Below, piece after piece: positions 52,670-61,013 of a stretch of 64,000 nt of DNA (the stretch's first letter is position 1; every line of letters starts with the position of its first letter). Below the pieces are notes generated by a model. That model saw only the letters and a program-made list of their open reading frames with translations. It was not told where the DNA came from and did no database searches. The translations under genes and the position numbers were made by a program. The stretch is from an uncultured Lachnospiraceae bacterium (lineage in GTDB: Bacteria; Bacillota; Clostridia; Lachnospirales; Lachnospiraceae), in NCBI GenBank assembly GCA_910584915.1, contig CAJUDM010000015.1, positions 1-64,000 on the forward strand, given 5' to 3'.

Positions 52670-54157
52670 TTACTTACCTGCACGGGCGTCAAATACTGCT
52701 TTCACACGTGCTTCATCCGGTGTCTTATCCTCAGGAGTAACAAGGCTTACGATCACGCCGAATATCAGGGAAATGATGGTAGCCGGAACTGCCGCCCCCC
52801 CAAGTGTGGAATCTACCCAGCCGCTGATCGCGGGAACAAGCAGATAGAGAATACCAAAACCGGTACCGGATATGATAGTCGCCATGCCGCCCTGCCAGGT
52901 AGCGCGTTTCCAGAAACGTCCCATGAACATGCAGATCGCAAGGCCGGGAAGAAGGGAACCTACCACCTTCTGGATGTATGTAATAACGTCATTCACAAAC
53001 AGAGTGATCAGGAAAGCCACGCCCAGAGTCACAACGAGAGCGATCCTGGAATACTTCGGATAATCTTCCTCTTTGATGGTCTTGCCGGTCACGCTCGGAT
53101 ATACGTCCGTCAGAAGGATCGTGATACCGGAGATCGCGTCGGAGTCACCGGAGGACATCGTAGCGGACAGGCCTGCGATCATCAGCACCAGGCCGAATAC
53201 AGGACCGAGCACATGGGTTGCCATGAAGGAGAACGCATAGTCTGCGGAATCCAGAGTCACACCCTGGCCGTTTGCGATCGTAAATGCGCTCATACCGATG
53301 ATAGCTGTCACAAAGCTCCAGAAGAACAGCATGATACCGGATGTGAGGAACGCCTTGCGCGCCGTGCCCTCATTGGCTGCCGTATAAATACGTGTACGGT
53401 GTGTGGGTGTACCGATAACACCCATGTAGGTGGACAGAACCAGTGCGATAGCCGGCATAAGCCCATACTGTGCCAGGCCGTAGAAACCCATAGCGCCTGG
53501 TTTGCCGACCGCTTCAAATGTAGATGCGATATTGGCATATCCGCCCGCCGCCGGAATAGCCTTGATGGCGATCAGCGCGAAGCCTGCAACGATAACGCAG
53601 AACTGCACCGCATCCGTCACAACCACTGCCAGGTAACCGCCGATGAATACATAAACCGCGAAAGCGAGCACAGTGATCACCTTACAGATCACATCGTCAA
53701 GCCCGGTGATATAAGCGAGGTACTTTGAACCGCCGTTCATATGGTTGCCGAGCCAGATGATCTCAACGATAAACATCATAAATCCCATTGTCTGACGGAT
53801 GATCTTCTTGCCGCCGTAATAGTACTGCGCCTCCTCCGACATGGTCAGGAACTTCTTGTCGCGGATCTTGACGAACATCAGCATGGAAAGAATACCTGTA
53901 CATGCGCCCAGGCCGTAGATCGCGCCCGCCCAGCCGCCGTTGTAACCGTTGGCGATCGCGCCCATGGAAGAACCTGTACCGATCATTGTTGCGCCTACAG
54001 TACAGAAAATAAGGAAGAAACCAAGGTTTGCACCACCTGTCAGGAAGTTAGAACCGCTTGTTTTTCCTCTGGTTGATAACACGCCTACCAGGATCATCAG
54101 AACAATGTAGGCGAGGAAGCCGCCGATAAACAACGGCACATACTTAGGATCCAGCAT
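52670..54157 (-). CDS. Sodium:solute symporter (SSS family)
   Basis: 495 aa from MLDPKYVPLF, chosen for the AAGAGGAGGG site; a longer frame has none. About thirteen membrane helices. SSS features: GGANLGFFLIFCTVGATMIG, GYLAVVVTDAVQFCVIVAGF and VLMIAGLSATMSSGDSDAISG, the last including the Ser-rich Na+ site region. It is first in the catabolic run, so it probably imports the pathway substrate, inferred as an aldonate or N-acyl amino-sugar acid. Promoter and operator-like sites lie at 54298-54352. Confidence 0.92.
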   Translation of the reverse strand: MLDPKYVPLFIGGFLAYIVLMILVGVLSTRGKTSGSNFLTGGANLGFFLIFCTVGATMIGTGSSMGAIANGYNGGWAGAIYGLGACTGILSMLMFVKIRDKKFLTMSEEAQYYYGGKKIIRQTMGFMMFIVEIIWLGNHMNGGSKYLAYITGLDDVICKVITVLAFAVYVFIGGYLAVVVTDAVQFCVIVAGFALIAIKAIPAAGGYANIASTFEAVGKPGAMGFYGLAQYGLMPAIALVLSTYMGVIGTPTHRTRIYTAANEGTARKAFLTSGIMLFFWSFVTAIIGMSAFTIANGQGVTLDSADYAFSFMATHVLGPVFGLVLMIAGLSATMSSGDSDAISGITILLTDVYPSVTGKTIKEEDYPKYSRIALVVTLGVAFLITLFVNDVITYIQKVVGSLLPGLAICMFMGRFWKRATWQGGMATIISGTGFGILYLLVPAISGWVDSTLGGAAVPATIISLIFGVIVSLVTPEDKTPDEARVKAVFDARAGK

Positions 54158-54297
54158 AATAAATCCCTCCTCTTGAAATTTAGTATTATTGTGTATACCG
54201 TATTTTTTATATATCGGTCCGACATGTTTTCGAATCTTCACACCGTGCCCGCCACACAAAAAATACGGCAACGGCTGACAACTTACGGTCGTACAAG

Positions 54298-54308
54298 TTG
54301 TCTAACCA
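54298..54308. promoter_or_regulatory. Candidate GntR operator for the symporter
   Basis: TTGTCTAACCA fits the FadR-family form TNGTNNNACNA and lies just downstream of the predicted transcription start. A wider inverted repeat ACAACTT-N10-AAGTTGT (54278-54301) overlaps it. Confidence 0.5.
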
Positions 54309-54323
54309 ATTCAATATAAATTT

Positions 54324-54352
54324 AATCTACCATTCATTCCCATGTTTGTCAA
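54324..54352 (-). promoter_or_regulatory. Promoter of the symporter operon
   Basis: On the minus strand TTGACA, 17 bases, TAGATT, with start near 54317 and a leader of about 160 bases. Confidence 0.7.
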
Positions 54353-54436
54353 CCAAAAACGGTTTATCTTTCATTTCGCAGTGATATTTTTACGTTATGC
54401 ACAATTTCTAAGTTTCATTTTGTGCATTTTGTCAGA

Positions 54437-54464
54437 TTGCTTTTGTCCAACAATGTTATATAAT
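54437..54464 (+). promoter_or_regulatory. Promoter of the galactonate dehydratase gene
   Basis: TTGCTT, 16 bases, TATAAT. The leader is about 230 bases, AT-rich, without a riboswitch I recognise. Confidence 0.65.
54443..54453. promoter_or_regulatory. Candidate GntR operator inside the dgoD promoter
   Basis: TTGTCCAACAA is a perfect TTGT-N3-ACAA site in the spacer between -35 and -10, so bound repressor would block polymerase. Confidence 0.6.
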
Positions 54465-54700
54465 AATCTTGATTATCATTATTAGACAATTCGAAGTTCA
54501 TTTTAATATTTATAACGATATTCCGAAAATATTTTTCAGCCTCGTGTTTGTCTATCAACTTTATATTTTGTTTATTTTTGTGGTTCTGCTGTACTGTACG
54601 GAAAATATTTTTTCCGGTATTTTTTCATCAGGCCTGTCGGGATATGCAAAACTATAAATACCATATAAAATCATTTCTATCATAAAGGAGGAATTCTGTC

Positions 54701-55849
54701 ATGAAAATCATGGAAGTCAACACTTACACTGTCCGTCCCCGCTGGGGTTTCGTGGAGATCATCACGGACGACGGCATCACCGGCTGGGGCGAACCCGTAC
54801 TGGAAGGCCACTGCAGCACCGTCCTCGCCTGCGTGCAGGAGATGAAGGATTATCTGATCGGTGCAGATCCGATGAAGATCGAGGATATCTGGAGCACCCT
54901 CTACAGAGCGGGCTTTTACAGGGGCGGCGGCGTGCTGATGAGCGCCATCTCAGGTATCGACCAGGCTCTCTGGGATATCAAGGGCAAGGCTCTGGGCGTA
55001 CCTGTGTACGAACTGATGGGCGGCGCCTGCCACACCAAGATGAAAGTATACAGCTGGATCGGCGGAGACCGTCCAAGCGATGTGGGCGCGGCTGCCCTCG
55101 AGAAAAAGAACGCCGGCTTCAAAGCGATCAAGATGAATGCCACCGAGGAACTGCAGATGGTGGATTCCTATGATAAGGTCGACGCGGTGTTGGAGCGCGT
55201 TGCGGCGATCCGCGAATCCTGCGGCAAATATTTCGGCATTGCCATCGACTTCCACGGCCGTGTGCACAAACCCATGGCTAAGATCCTGGCAAAGAAGCTG
55301 GAAGAATTTGATCCGATGTTCATCGAGGAACCTGTGCTGTGCGAAAACATGGAATACTTCCCGGAGATCGCGGCGGCGTGCAACATCCCCATCGCCACCG
55401 GCGAACGCCTCTTCAGCAAGTATGACTTCAAGCGCCTTCTGCAGACCGGCGGCGTGGACATCATCCAGCCTGACTTAAGCCATGCCGGCGGCTTAACCGA
55501 AGTGAAGAAGATCGGCGCTATGGCGGAAGCTTACGATGTGGCGCTGGCACCCCACTGTCCGCTCGGACCGATCGCTCTGGCAAGCTGCCTGAATGTGGAC
55601 GCTACCTGCTACAATGCGGTGATCCAGGAACAGAGCATGGGCATCCACTACAACGTGGGCAAGAGTGTGCTGGATTATGTAAACAACAAAGAGGATTTCG
55701 AGTTTATCGACGGTTATGTAAACCTTCCGAAACTCCCGGGACTTGGCGTGGATGTGAACAAGGAACTGGTTCTCGAGGAAGCAAAGACAAACCACAACTG
55801 GAAGAATCCTGTCTGGAGACATGAGGACGGATCGATCGCGGAGTGGTAA
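54701..55849 (+). CDS. dgoD: D-galactonate dehydratase (mandelate racemase/enolase superfamily)
   Basis: 382 aa. The barrel carries DFHGRVHKPMA (Asp ligand, His), EEPVLCENME and TGERLFSKYDF (Glu ligands), DLSHAGGLTEVKKI and APHCPLGP (His base), as in DgoD, with the N-terminal GWGEPVLEGHC segment. It turns D-galactonate into 2-keto-3-deoxy-D-galactonate. It is divergent from the symporter, and the kinase and aldolases nearby would finish the route. AAAGGAGG precedes the start. Confidence 0.9.
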   Translation: MKIMEVNTYTVRPRWGFVEIITDDGITGWGEPVLEGHCSTVLACVQEMKDYLIGADPMKIEDIWSTLYRAGFYRGGGVLMSAISGIDQALWDIKGKALGVPVYELMGGACHTKMKVYSWIGGDRPSDVGAAALEKKNAGFKAIKMNATEELQMVDSYDKVDAVLERVAAIRESCGKYFGIAIDFHGRVHKPMAKILAKKLEEFDPMFIEEPVLCENMEYFPEIAAACNIPIATGERLFSKYDFKRLLQTGGVDIIQPDLSHAGGLTEVKKIGAMAEAYDVALAPHCPLGPIALASCLNVDATCYNAVIQEQSMGIHYNVGKSVLDYVNNKEDFEFIDGYVNLPKLPGLGVDVNKELVLEEAKTNHNWKNPVWRHEDGSIAEW

Positions 55850-55914
55850 TTGTTAACTTTTTTGATACTTCAATTTGCATGAAATCAGTCAATATTGAAA
55901 ATATAGGTTAAGAC

Positions 55915-55964
55915 AAAAGTGGCCATATAAGAGTAAACTCTTCTGTATGGTCACTTTTATTATT
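55915..55964 (+). terminator. Terminator after dgoD
   Basis: AAAAGTGGCCATA pairs with TATGGTCACTTTT, enclosing a second short stem (AAGAG/CTCTT), followed by a T-rich stretch. The rest of 55965-56090 holds nothing assignable. Confidence 0.8.
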
Positions 55965-56090
55965 AACAATAAACTTCTGCAAGCTGTTTGCCGTCAGGTT
56001 CTTTGCCTGTCTGTCATTATACGCGTCATTTTCAGCGGTCACGTGAATTCTCTACGGTAACCGCACAAGAGAGATTAGCCCCGGCAGCTG

Positions 56091-58148
56091 TCACTCTATC
56101 ACCTTATACACCGCGGTTCCATAAGCCGGCAGCACGCAACGCCCTCTTATCTCTGTCTGCTCATACATAAACAACATTTTTTTATTCAACATGAACTCTA
56201 TGGGCTCCTTCTGATAATTCAGCACAAAAAGGTACTGCTCGCCATTTTTTTCGCGCATAATCACCTCCGCTGTTTCCGGTGCCTGAATATACTCTCCGAA
56301 GGGCTCTTTTATATTTAAGAAATCAAACAATGCTTCTACATTCTCTGCGTCAAATGTTGCCCCAAAATGCAAAACCCGGCCTTTACCCACAAAATGACAA
56401 GTCAATGCTGCGGCGTCTGAATAATAACTGTTTCCATAAACCGCCAGAACCTCTGTTCCTTCCAACGGTGTTATAATATCATTAAATAAAGGCATTGGAA
56501 TCCTCTTACCGTCAAATTCCGCAAAAACAGGCTCCTCATTCGGACTGACAAATGTAAAATCACGGATGTCCGTACCTGTTAGATCTGCCAGTAATCCTGG
56601 CTGAGGAAGCATCACACATCTGCCATTCATATCTTTATATCCGGAACGGCATCCGATCACCAATATTCCACCCTGTTTTACATATTCTTTCAAGAGCGCC
56701 GTCCGCTCCTCTTCTATCATAACTGGATGCGCATAAAACAGAACAGAATATTTTGTCAGATCAGACAGTTCACTATTCTCCTGAAGATATACAACATCAT
56801 AAGGCGTATGAGTAAGCTGGGAAGCTTTAAAAATGCCAAGTTCACTGGCTCTCGACACCCTGCCATGCCATACATCAACAGAAGCATCCCATTCATTATC
56901 ATAATCTTTCACAATGGCAAATGCCGCTTTGTAATCAGAACCACACACAGGATCCAAAGTCTTCAGCTTTCTGTAAAAATCCTGAACCTCTTTATATTTA
57001 CGATTGACACGATTATCGTAATCCAGAATTCCATGCCAGTAAATCTCAGTTCCAATAGTACAGGTTCTCCAACGGAAGAATGAAATATAATCCGCCCCAT
57101 GAGCAACGCTCTGCATTGCCCAAAGGGTAAGCTGTCCCGGTCTTGGGGACGGTGCTTCCATTCTGGTTGTCCAGCCATTTCCTCCCGACTGCTGTTCCAT
57201 TATGCCAAAATGTGGACAGACAGAACGAACCTCCGCCAAATTTTGAGACCATTTTCTATCATTCAAATCCTCACTGCCAAGCGGATCCCGATCCAGTCCA
57301 AACGCAAAATCAGGATAGGAATCATAGCAGTAAACATCCAAGGATTCCTTTGCCATTTTATGGTTATCAAGATTCCAGAACTTACCATTTGTAGTAATGT
57401 AATCACCGGGTTTGATATATTTCCGAATAATCTCCGCCTGCATTTTGCAAAAATGGCGGGCACTTTCTGAAATAAAACGAATGTAATCCAAATGTTGGTG
57501 AGGATTGATACTCTTATTGACTACCGGGCGAAGTACATAAACCTGATTCCAATCTGTATAAGTCTGGTTCCAGAAATTTGTTCCCCATGCCTCATTTAAT
57601 TTTTTCAAAGTACCATACTGTTTTTTCAGATATTCGCGAAATGCTGCAGAATCTGCCTCTGCATAAAACTCATTCACTTCACAGTTTATTTCATTATCAA
57701 TCTGCCACCCCACAATCGCCGGATGTTTTCCGTAATGGGCAGCTTCTCTTTCCACAATCCTTGCACACAGCCTCTGATAAACTGGCGAATTATAATTGTA
57801 ATGTCTCCGTCCCCCATGCCGGAAAAGAACGCCATCCTTAGATGCATTTAACACCTCCGGATATTTCTCTGTCAACCATGCCGGAGGTGTCGCTGTGGGT
57901 GTTCCGAAAATCACTTTCATCTGTTTATCACTGCACAAATTCAAAAAATCATCAAAAAAGTCAAACGTAAAAACACCTTCCTCAGGCTCTACTTTACTCC
58001 AGGCAAACTCCGCAATACGTACAACGGAAATCCCCGCTTCTTTCATATGATCCAGATCGTCTGCCCAAAATTTCTTATCCCAGTGTTCCGGATAATAACA
58101 TGTTCCCATAGTCATTTCATTCCACGTAAATGTTTGTTTTGAATTCAT
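56091..58148 (-). CDS. Beta-galactosidase, GH42
   Basis: 685 aa, full length for GH42. The N-terminal barrel begins MGTCYYPEHWDKKFWADDL. The acid/base Glu is about 153 (WQIDNEINC) and the nucleophile Glu about 318 (FGIMEQQSGG). HPAIVGWQ and RWRTCTIGTEIYWHGILDYD support the family. A trimerisation domain and a C-terminal beta domain follow. No signal peptide, so intracellular. It is AT-richer than its neighbours. Its galactose product could link to the galactonate genes, but no galactose oxidising enzyme is evident. Confidence 0.93.
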   Translation of the reverse strand: MNSKQTFTWNEMTMGTCYYPEHWDKKFWADDLDHMKEAGISVVRIAEFAWSKVEPEEGVFTFDFFDDFLNLCSDKQMKVIFGTPTATPPAWLTEKYPEVLNASKDGVLFRHGGRRHYNYNSPVYQRLCARIVEREAAHYGKHPAIVGWQIDNEINCEVNEFYAEADSAAFREYLKKQYGTLKKLNEAWGTNFWNQTYTDWNQVYVLRPVVNKSINPHQHLDYIRFISESARHFCKMQAEIIRKYIKPGDYITTNGKFWNLDNHKMAKESLDVYCYDSYPDFAFGLDRDPLGSEDLNDRKWSQNLAEVRSVCPHFGIMEQQSGGNGWTTRMEAPSPRPGQLTLWAMQSVAHGADYISFFRWRTCTIGTEIYWHGILDYDNRVNRKYKEVQDFYRKLKTLDPVCGSDYKAAFAIVKDYDNEWDASVDVWHGRVSRASELGIFKASQLTHTPYDVVYLQENSELSDLTKYSVLFYAHPVMIEEERTALLKEYVKQGGILVIGCRSGYKDMNGRCVMLPQPGLLADLTGTDIRDFTFVSPNEEPVFAEFDGKRIPMPLFNDIITPLEGTEVLAVYGNSYYSDAAALTCHFVGKGRVLHFGATFDAENVEALFDFLNIKEPFGEYIQAPETAEVIMREKNGEQYLFVLNYQKEPIEFMLNKKMLFMYEQTEIRGRCVLPAYGTAVYKVIE

Positions 58149-58276
58149 TTCGATACCTCGCTCAAATAAAATAATTTCTATGCTCCATTACTCTTCTCTA
58201 CCTGCCTTCCGCTATATCCTTCCCACTACCTGGCGGATTCGGAACTTGCACCCGTTGGAAACGTACGCCGTCTTGC

Positions 58277-58329
58277 GCACGCAAAAAGATTCCAGAAGAT
58301 ATCCATCTTCCGGAATCTTTTTGCGTGCA
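58277..58329 (-). terminator. Terminator after the kdgA2-kdgK2 operon
   Basis: A near-perfect stem of about 24 pairs around ATCC (CACGCAAAAAGATTCC.. / ..GGAATCTTTTTGCGTG) between the kinase stop and the GH42 start. The A and T runs make it work on either strand. Confidence 0.8.
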
Positions 58330-58386
58330 CAGGCTTTATCCGCAGAGCACAGGAATATTGATCCGCACTCAGATCAAATTGCTGAT

Positions 58387-59409
58387 CTATCTCTGCACCC
58401 TTCCCGACGCATTGCCGCCCGCAAGGGAGAGCACTTCCGCCTCCGACATCAGGTTGAAGTCGTGCTCGATGGTGTGCTTTAAGCAGGAGGCTGCCACCGC
58501 GAAGTTGATCGCATCCTGCTGGTTCATGCCTTTCCTCAGGGCATGGATCAGCCCGCCGCCGAAGGAATCGCCGCCGCCCACACGGTCCACGATATGTACC
58601 AGATATTCCGGCGAGAAGCACGCCTGTCCGTCCTTGTAGAGCATACCCGCCCACTTGTTATCCGTAGCGGAGATGCTGCCCCGCAGGGTGATCGCCACAT
58701 ACTCGCAGCCGAAACGCTCGGAGAGCTGTTTTGCCACACCGATATAGCCCTCACGGCTGATCTTGCCTGTGTTGATATCGGTGCCTTCCGCGTGGATGCC
58801 GAATACGTCCGCCGCATCCTCCTCGTTTGCGATGCAGACATCCACATAGGGCATCAGCTCGCCCATGACTTTTCCCGCCTGCTCGCTGGTCCAGAGTTTC
58901 TTGCGGAAATTCAGGTCGCAGCTTATTTTAATTCCCTTCGCCTTCGCCGCCTTGCAGGCGTCCAGGCAGATCTCGGGATTTTCACCGCCGAGAGCCGGCG
59001 TGATGCCGGTGAAGTGGAACCAGTCCGCACCCTCGAAAATCTTATCCCAGTCAAAGTCCTCTCTCTTCGCCAGAGCGATGGAGGAGCCGGCGCGGTCATA
59101 GATCACCTTGGAGGGACGCTGGGAAGCACCCTTCTCCACAAAATAAATACCGAGACGGGGACCGCCCTTCACGATATCACTCGTGTCCACGCCAAACTGA
59201 CGCAGGGAGTTGACCGCGCTCTGGGCGATATCGTTGTCGGGAAGTTTTGTCACAAAGGACGCCTCGTTCCCGTAGTTCACAAGCGATACGGAAACGTTCG
59301 CCTCGCCGCCCGCGTAGGAAGCCTCAAACCTTCCCGCCTGTACAAACCTCTGATATCCCTCCGGATTCAGACGCATCATGATTTCTCCGAAACATACTAC
59401 TTTAGACAT
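58387..59409 (-). CDS. kdgK: PfkB-family 2-keto-3-deoxygluconate kinase
   Basis: 340 aa. CFGEIMMRLNPEGYQRFVQA and AGGEANVSVSLVNYG start the fold, and VDRVGGGDSFGGGLIHAL holds the catalytic Asp. SCDLNFRKKLWT and VCIANEEDAADVFGI are typical of KDG kinases. It phosphorylates KDG ahead of the aldolase at 59614-60276. GGAGGG precedes the start. A family-D repeat fills the spacer to the aldolase. Confidence 0.92.
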   Translation of the reverse strand: MSKVVCFGEIMMRLNPEGYQRFVQAGRFEASYAGGEANVSVSLVNYGNEASFVTKLPDNDIAQSAVNSLRQFGVDTSDIVKGGPRLGIYFVEKGASQRPSKVIYDRAGSSIALAKREDFDWDKIFEGADWFHFTGITPALGGENPEICLDACKAAKAKGIKISCDLNFRKKLWTSEQAGKVMGELMPYVDVCIANEEDAADVFGIHAEGTDINTGKISREGYIGVAKQLSERFGCEYVAITLRGSISATDNKWAGMLYKDGQACFSPEYLVHIVDRVGGGDSFGGGLIHALRKGMNQQDAINFAVAASCLKHTIEHDFNLMSEAEVLSLAGGNASGRVQR

Positions 59410-59446
59410 TTATGTACCCTCCTAATTTTAGTTCTATCAATACCCG

Positions 59447-59585
59447 AACTCACAAACGCTTCGCTTTTTGCTCGTATCCCTCGCTTGCAGCTCGGTCTAT
59501 TCCAGTTCCGCAGAATCCCGCTCAGCACATCTTTCATGCAACTCAATTTTCAGCCGCTCTGCGTCTGCAAATCGTCTTGTGCGCT
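59447..59585. repeat. Family-D intergenic repeat, copy 2
   Basis: 139 bases matching 43844-43980 at both ends, with a different middle. Again it lies between KDPG aldolase and KDG kinase genes. Confidence 0.8.
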
Positions 59586-59613
59586 GTACATATATCTGCT
59601 GTTTATTTAGTTA

Positions 59614-60276
59614 CTACGCATTCTTAGCGTTTGTCACAAATTCACGCGCCAGAGCCGTGATCTTGTCGAACTCTCCGTTCCTGATCCACTCAGCGTTCAC
59701 CAGATTGCCGCCCACGCCCGCTCCGATCGCACCCGCGCGGATAAACTCCGCTATGTTCTTTTCGTTTACGCCGCCCACTGCCAGCACCGGAATGTGGCTC
59801 ATCGGCGCCTTCACCGCTTTGATATAAGCCGCGCCCAGATTGCCCACCGGGAAAATCTTCACAAAATCAGCCCCCGCCTCATAAGCCGTCTCGATCTCAG
59901 AGGGTGTCATGGCGCCGGGCATCGTCACAAGCCCCTGTTCTTTCGCGTAACGGATCACATCGGAATTTGTGGACGGTGTGATGATATAGAGAGCCCCCGC
60001 CTCTTTTGCCAGGTCCACCTGCTCCTTTGATAACACCGTACCTGCGCCCACCATCACCTTGTCAGGCAGTTGCTCGCTGATGGCGCGGATCGCATCGGTG
60101 GTCGCCTTAAAATGATCTGTGCTCTTCTGGTTGAATGTGATCTCCACCATGTTGATGCCGCCGGCGCAGAGCGCTTCCGCCAGTTTCACACAGTACTCCG
60201 GTTCCATCCCGCGGACAATAGCGATCAGCTTATTGTCATACACATTCTGAATGATCTCTTCTCTGGTTGGTTTCAT
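59614..60276 (-). CDS. KDPG/KHG-family aldolase
   Basis: 220 aa. VEITFNQ carries the Glu, ADFVKIFPVGNLG the Schiff-base Lys, and GVGGNLVN the phosphate loop, a variant of the Eda GGSWM motif, so this is a different sub-branch from 44148-44780. It could act on KDPG or the galacto isomer. It heads the two-gene operon with the kinase. A promoter and a 22-bp palindrome lie upstream. Confidence 0.92.
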   Translation of the reverse strand: MKPTREEIIQNVYDNKLIAIVRGMEPEYCVKLAEALCAGGINMVEITFNQKSTDHFKATTDAIRAISEQLPDKVMVGAGTVLSKEQVDLAKEAGALYIITPSTNSDVIRYAKEQGLVTMPGAMTPSEIETAYEAGADFVKIFPVGNLGAAYIKAVKAPMSHIPVLAVGGVNEKNIAEFIRAGAIGAGVGGNLVNAEWIRNGEFDKITALAREFVTNAKNA

Positions 60277-60313
60277 ACCCCATTACTCCTTTCTCAGTTG
60301 GATGTTTGTTCGT

Positions 60314-60335
60314 ATATAAGAATACGTTCTTATAT
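60314..60335. promoter_or_regulatory. 22-bp palindromic operator before the aldolase gene
   Basis: ATATAAGAA-TACG-TTCTTATAT, a perfect 9-bp inverted repeat just downstream of the predicted start, ideal for a repressor. The IclR gene at 61818 is a candidate binder. Confidence 0.65.
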
Positions 60336-60354
60336 TGGAACGACCCATGTCTAT

Positions 60355-60383
60355 ACGCTACCATAAACTACCGTATTTGTCAA
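60355..60383 (-). promoter_or_regulatory. Promoter of the kdgA2-kdgK2 operon
   Basis: On the minus strand TTGACA, 17 bases, TAGCGT (weak -10). Confidence 0.55.
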
Positions 60384-60428
60384 GGTATTATCGATGAAAT
60401 ATGCGGGAAAATGGTAACAATTCAGCAT

Positions 60429-60457
60429 TTGACATTTTCCTGTTTCCCGTGTTATAC
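60429..60457 (+). promoter_or_regulatory. Promoter of the FMN riboswitch transcript
   Basis: TTGACA, 17 bases, TTATAC, about 30 bases before the aptamer. Confidence 0.75.
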
Positions 60458-60484
60458 TCTCCTCGACAACCAAATAGCTATCAT

Positions 60485-60625
60485 GTCTTCAGGGCAGGGT
60501 GACTCTTGTGAAATTTCCATTTCACAAGCCAGAATTCCCGATCGGCGGTGACAGTCCGCGGGCGCGAAAGCGCGGGGTCTGGTGAAATTCCAGAACCGAC
60601 GGTATAGTCCGGATTAAAGAAGGTG
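60485..60625 (+). ncRNA. FMN riboswitch (RFN element)
   Basis: The conserved blocks AGGGCAGGGTGA, CCCGATCGGCGGTGACAGTC, CGCGCGAAAGCGCG-type stem, GGTCTGGTGAAATTCCAGAACCGACGG and AGTCCGGA occur in the canonical order. P1 is TCTTC with GAAG. A hairpin terminator follows at 60788, and ribU is downstream, fitting FMN-controlled riboflavin uptake. Confidence 0.95.
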
Positions 60626-60787
60626 TATTGAAATTGTCAGAAAAACTCTGACTGTTTGTTTATGCACTCTTTTTTGTCCAAACGCTCTGTTGACATTTTC
60701 GATACACCTCCGCGGAATTTTCCGACATATCCGGGACCGGACAGCTTCCCCGGTATACAGCAGTTTTCCTCATTGCCTGTGGCAGCA

Positions 60788-60830
60788 ACACCTGAAAGAC
60801 AACTATGGCTCTTTCAGGTGTTTCTTTTTG
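60788..60830 (+). terminator. Riboswitch-linked terminator
   Basis: AACACCTGAAAGA pairs with TCTTTCAGGTGTT, followed by TCTTTTT. It lies about 165 bases after the aptamer, unusually far for a directly switching expression platform. Confidence 0.8.
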
Positions 60831-60881
60831 TGGTTTTGTATCTGCGCGCGGCTGATGCACGCCCATGAACTATTGAGTGTA

Positions 60882-60977
60882 ATACCCCGCAGCAAGCTAC
60901 GAGGCATTACACCCTCGCGGCAGTCGCCAGGTATTCGCGCAAGCACGGCTACCTGGCTCGTTGCCCGCGGAAATAAA
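60882..60977. repeat. Intergenic hairpin element, family B copy 2
   Basis: It starts AATACCCCGCAGCAAGCTACG and ends ACCTGGCTCGTTGCCCGCGGAA; the ends match 37140-37272. It sits between the riboswitch terminator and ribU, inside the ribU leader. Confidence 0.65.
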
Positions 60978-61013
60978 ATTCTATCACAAGAGCCGCGCGG
61001 AAAGAAGGTAAAC

